Shown piece after piece: positions 62,765 to 64,000 of a stretch of DNA of 64,000 nucleotides; the first letter of the stretch is position 1; each line of letters begins with the position of its first letter. A program made the translations under genes and the position numbers. The notes under the pieces are model-generated. The model searched no databases, was not told the DNA's origin, and saw nothing but the letters and a program-made list of their open reading frames with translations. The DNA lies in the NCBI GenBank assembly GCA_030847615.1, contig JAUMIR010000012.1:3155501-3219500 (forward strand), in the 5' to 3' direction. The DNA comes from Gambelia wislizenii. Taxonomy: Eukaryota > Chordata > Lepidosauria > Squamata > Crotaphytidae.

Positions 62765-62812
62765 TTTTAATTTTATTTTATTTTATTTTATTTTATTTAT
62801 TGATTTCATTTT
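62765..62812. repeat. TTTTA pentamer microsatellite
   Basis: About seven ATTTT units, next to a minus-strand L2-type end (GCCACCTTTCTCCCTCAATG). Confidence 0.75.
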
Positions 62813-62881
62813 TATGCCACCTTTCTCCCTCAATGGGACCCAAGGCAGCTTCCATATAACAGATTTTTAAAATACCATTTA

Positions 62882-63213
62882 CAGTTGTCCCTCCACATTC
62901 ACAGATTTGGCATTCATGGATTTAAGTATTCACGGCTTGAAAATATTCTTTAAAAAATAATAATCCAAAAAGCAAACCTTGATTTTGCCATCTCATATAA
63001 GGGACACTATTTTGCTATGCGGACTTTTTTATCTTGGATTGGCCTTTTTAGTCATCAGCGTGCTTGCAGAAAGCGCGGGATGTGTCCTTCCTGAATCTTC
63101 ATTTGTGAAGAAAAGCCAGAGAGAGGGGCATATAATGGACTCAAATATTCACAGATTTTGGTATTCACAGGGGGCCCTGGAACTAAACCCCAGCCAATAT
63201 GAAGGGACAACTG
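62882..63213. mobile_element. Tigger-like MITE interrupted by a LINE 3' end
   Basis: CAGTTGTCCCTCCACATTC and TATGAAGGGACAACTG are the ends, with TA at 62880-62881 and 63214-63215. The interior is normal up to TTTTGCTATGC (63020) and resumes at CATATAATGGACTCAAAT (63128). Confidence 0.85.
63021..63127 (+). mobile_element. 5'-truncated LINE 3' end inside the MITE
   Basis: About 105 bases, TTGGATTGGCCTTTTTAGTC, TGCTTGCAGAAAGCGCGGGA and TCTTCATTTGTGAAGAAAAG, match 59233-59338, the end of the LINE at 58.4-59.3 kb. It lacks an obvious target duplication. Confidence 0.85.
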
Positions 63214-63411
63214 TATACAGTTAAAATATTTAAAATAAAATAGTTAAAATCAGATCAAAACATAATATAAAACAGATTTTAAAAATTAAAACATGCACAA
63301 TAAAACCAGCACTGCTGCTTATACCTTAAAAGCCTACTTAAAGGAAAACAAACATGATTTCCAAAAAAGCTAGACACCATTTTTAAACCATTGCTCAACA
63401 TAATGAATGTA

Positions 63412-63667
63412 CAGTAGGACCCCCGTATCCACGGATTCATTCTCCACTGATTCAATTATCCACGGGACACAAAACAGCACACCTACCATAGAGTCTTCCC
63501 TATAAAATGTGTCCTCTCTAGCCATTTTCTAGGTCCTCCAAGGCAACTGTATGGTATTTTAAACCGGAAATCCCATTATTATCAATGGTGTTCACTATTA
63601 TCCACCATTTTTGGTATCCACGCCCCCCGCTCCTGAACTAATCCCCAAAGGATACGGGGGTCTCACT

Positions 63668-63668
<1 letters not shown>
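63412..63668. mobile_element. Tigger-like MITE, second subfamily, TA flanks
   Basis: CAGTAGGACCCCCGTATCC and ATACGGGGGTCTCACTG are inverted ends. TA lies at 63410-63411 and 63669-63670, followed by an ATT microsatellite to 63700. Confidence 0.8.
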
Positions 63669-63699
<31 letters not shown>

Positions 63700-64000
63700 T
63701 AAAATACCAAATTGAGGCCAATATTACCCACTTACAAAAGTGATGAAATGGCAGCGTAATTCAGGAAATAATACATTTTCAAGTTTCTTGTGCATAATCT
63801 GTAACTGTGTGGCGTTGGGCTTCTGGATTTCTTCCTCCAGCCACCCTACCCAGGTTAAACAGGAAAAAGAAGAATATCAATATTTTGAAGGTCTGTTTTG
63901 CCTCCTTTCTTCTCCCTCTTTATAATAGCAGTCAACAGGTTGCCATCTTTCCTCAAGGGAAATTTGAGATTATTAACAATCCAGATTATTAAACATGTAA
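63669..64000. other. Window end, unassigned
   Basis: An ATT microsatellite (63669-63700), then about 300 bases with no recognised gene or element. Confidence 0.5.

Overview
The window is nuclear DNA of a vertebrate, most likely a squamate reptile of iguanian (Anolis/Sceloporus-like) type. It holds one split protein-coding gene with vertebrate splice sites, surrounded by CR1 LINE 3' ends, tRNA-derived SINEs, Tigger-like TA-flanked MITEs, hAT elements with 8-base target duplications and many fold-back MITEs carrying ACTACAACTCCCA-like arms. The species call rests on this repeat mix and is an inference.

The gene is TOM1L2 (target of Myb1-like 2), on the + strand. It is complete from its start codon (405) to its stop (49029-49031) in 15 coding exons. 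Every junction keeps frame, giving a 508-residue protein with an N-terminal VHS domain, a GAT domain, a clathrin-box-like segment, an I-E-x-W-L myosin VI motif and a conserved C-terminus. A 3'UTR of about 5.9 kb ends at an AATAAA at 54901. Intron 12 contains an unlisted in-frame 66-base candidate exon (34941-35006) encoding a second I-D-x-W-L motif, and a 35-base candidate micro-exon (35355-35389). Together these suggest that the C-terminal adaptor region is alternatively spliced.

Layout: 1-404 is a GC- and CCAAT-rich promoter with 5'UTR. 457-1530 is a purine-rich minisatellite directly after the exon 1 donor. 457-11466 is intron 1, full of repeats and holding a perfect 65-base inverted repeat. 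11467-31795 carries exons 2-12, 31796-44031 is the large intron 12, and 44032-49031 carries exons 13-15. 49032-54925 is the 3'UTR, which contains several fold-back MITEs. 54926-60400 is intergenic, with nested LINEs, a palindromic MITE and an 80-base tandem array born from a MITE. 60420-60770 is an isolated CpG-rich promoter-like island. 60800-64000 is AT-rich repeat DNA with no exon that I can see.

In mammals TOM1L2 lies between DRC3 (head to head at its 5' end) and SREBF1 (downstream, same direction). The island at 60.4-60.8 kb has an SRE-like site, two inverted CCAAT boxes, GC boxes, an E-box and a CRE-like site, so it is a candidate SREBF1 promoter. No SREBF1 coding exon is visible in the window, so that remains a synteny-based inference. 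No bacterial-type system, CRISPR array or infectious virus gene was seen.
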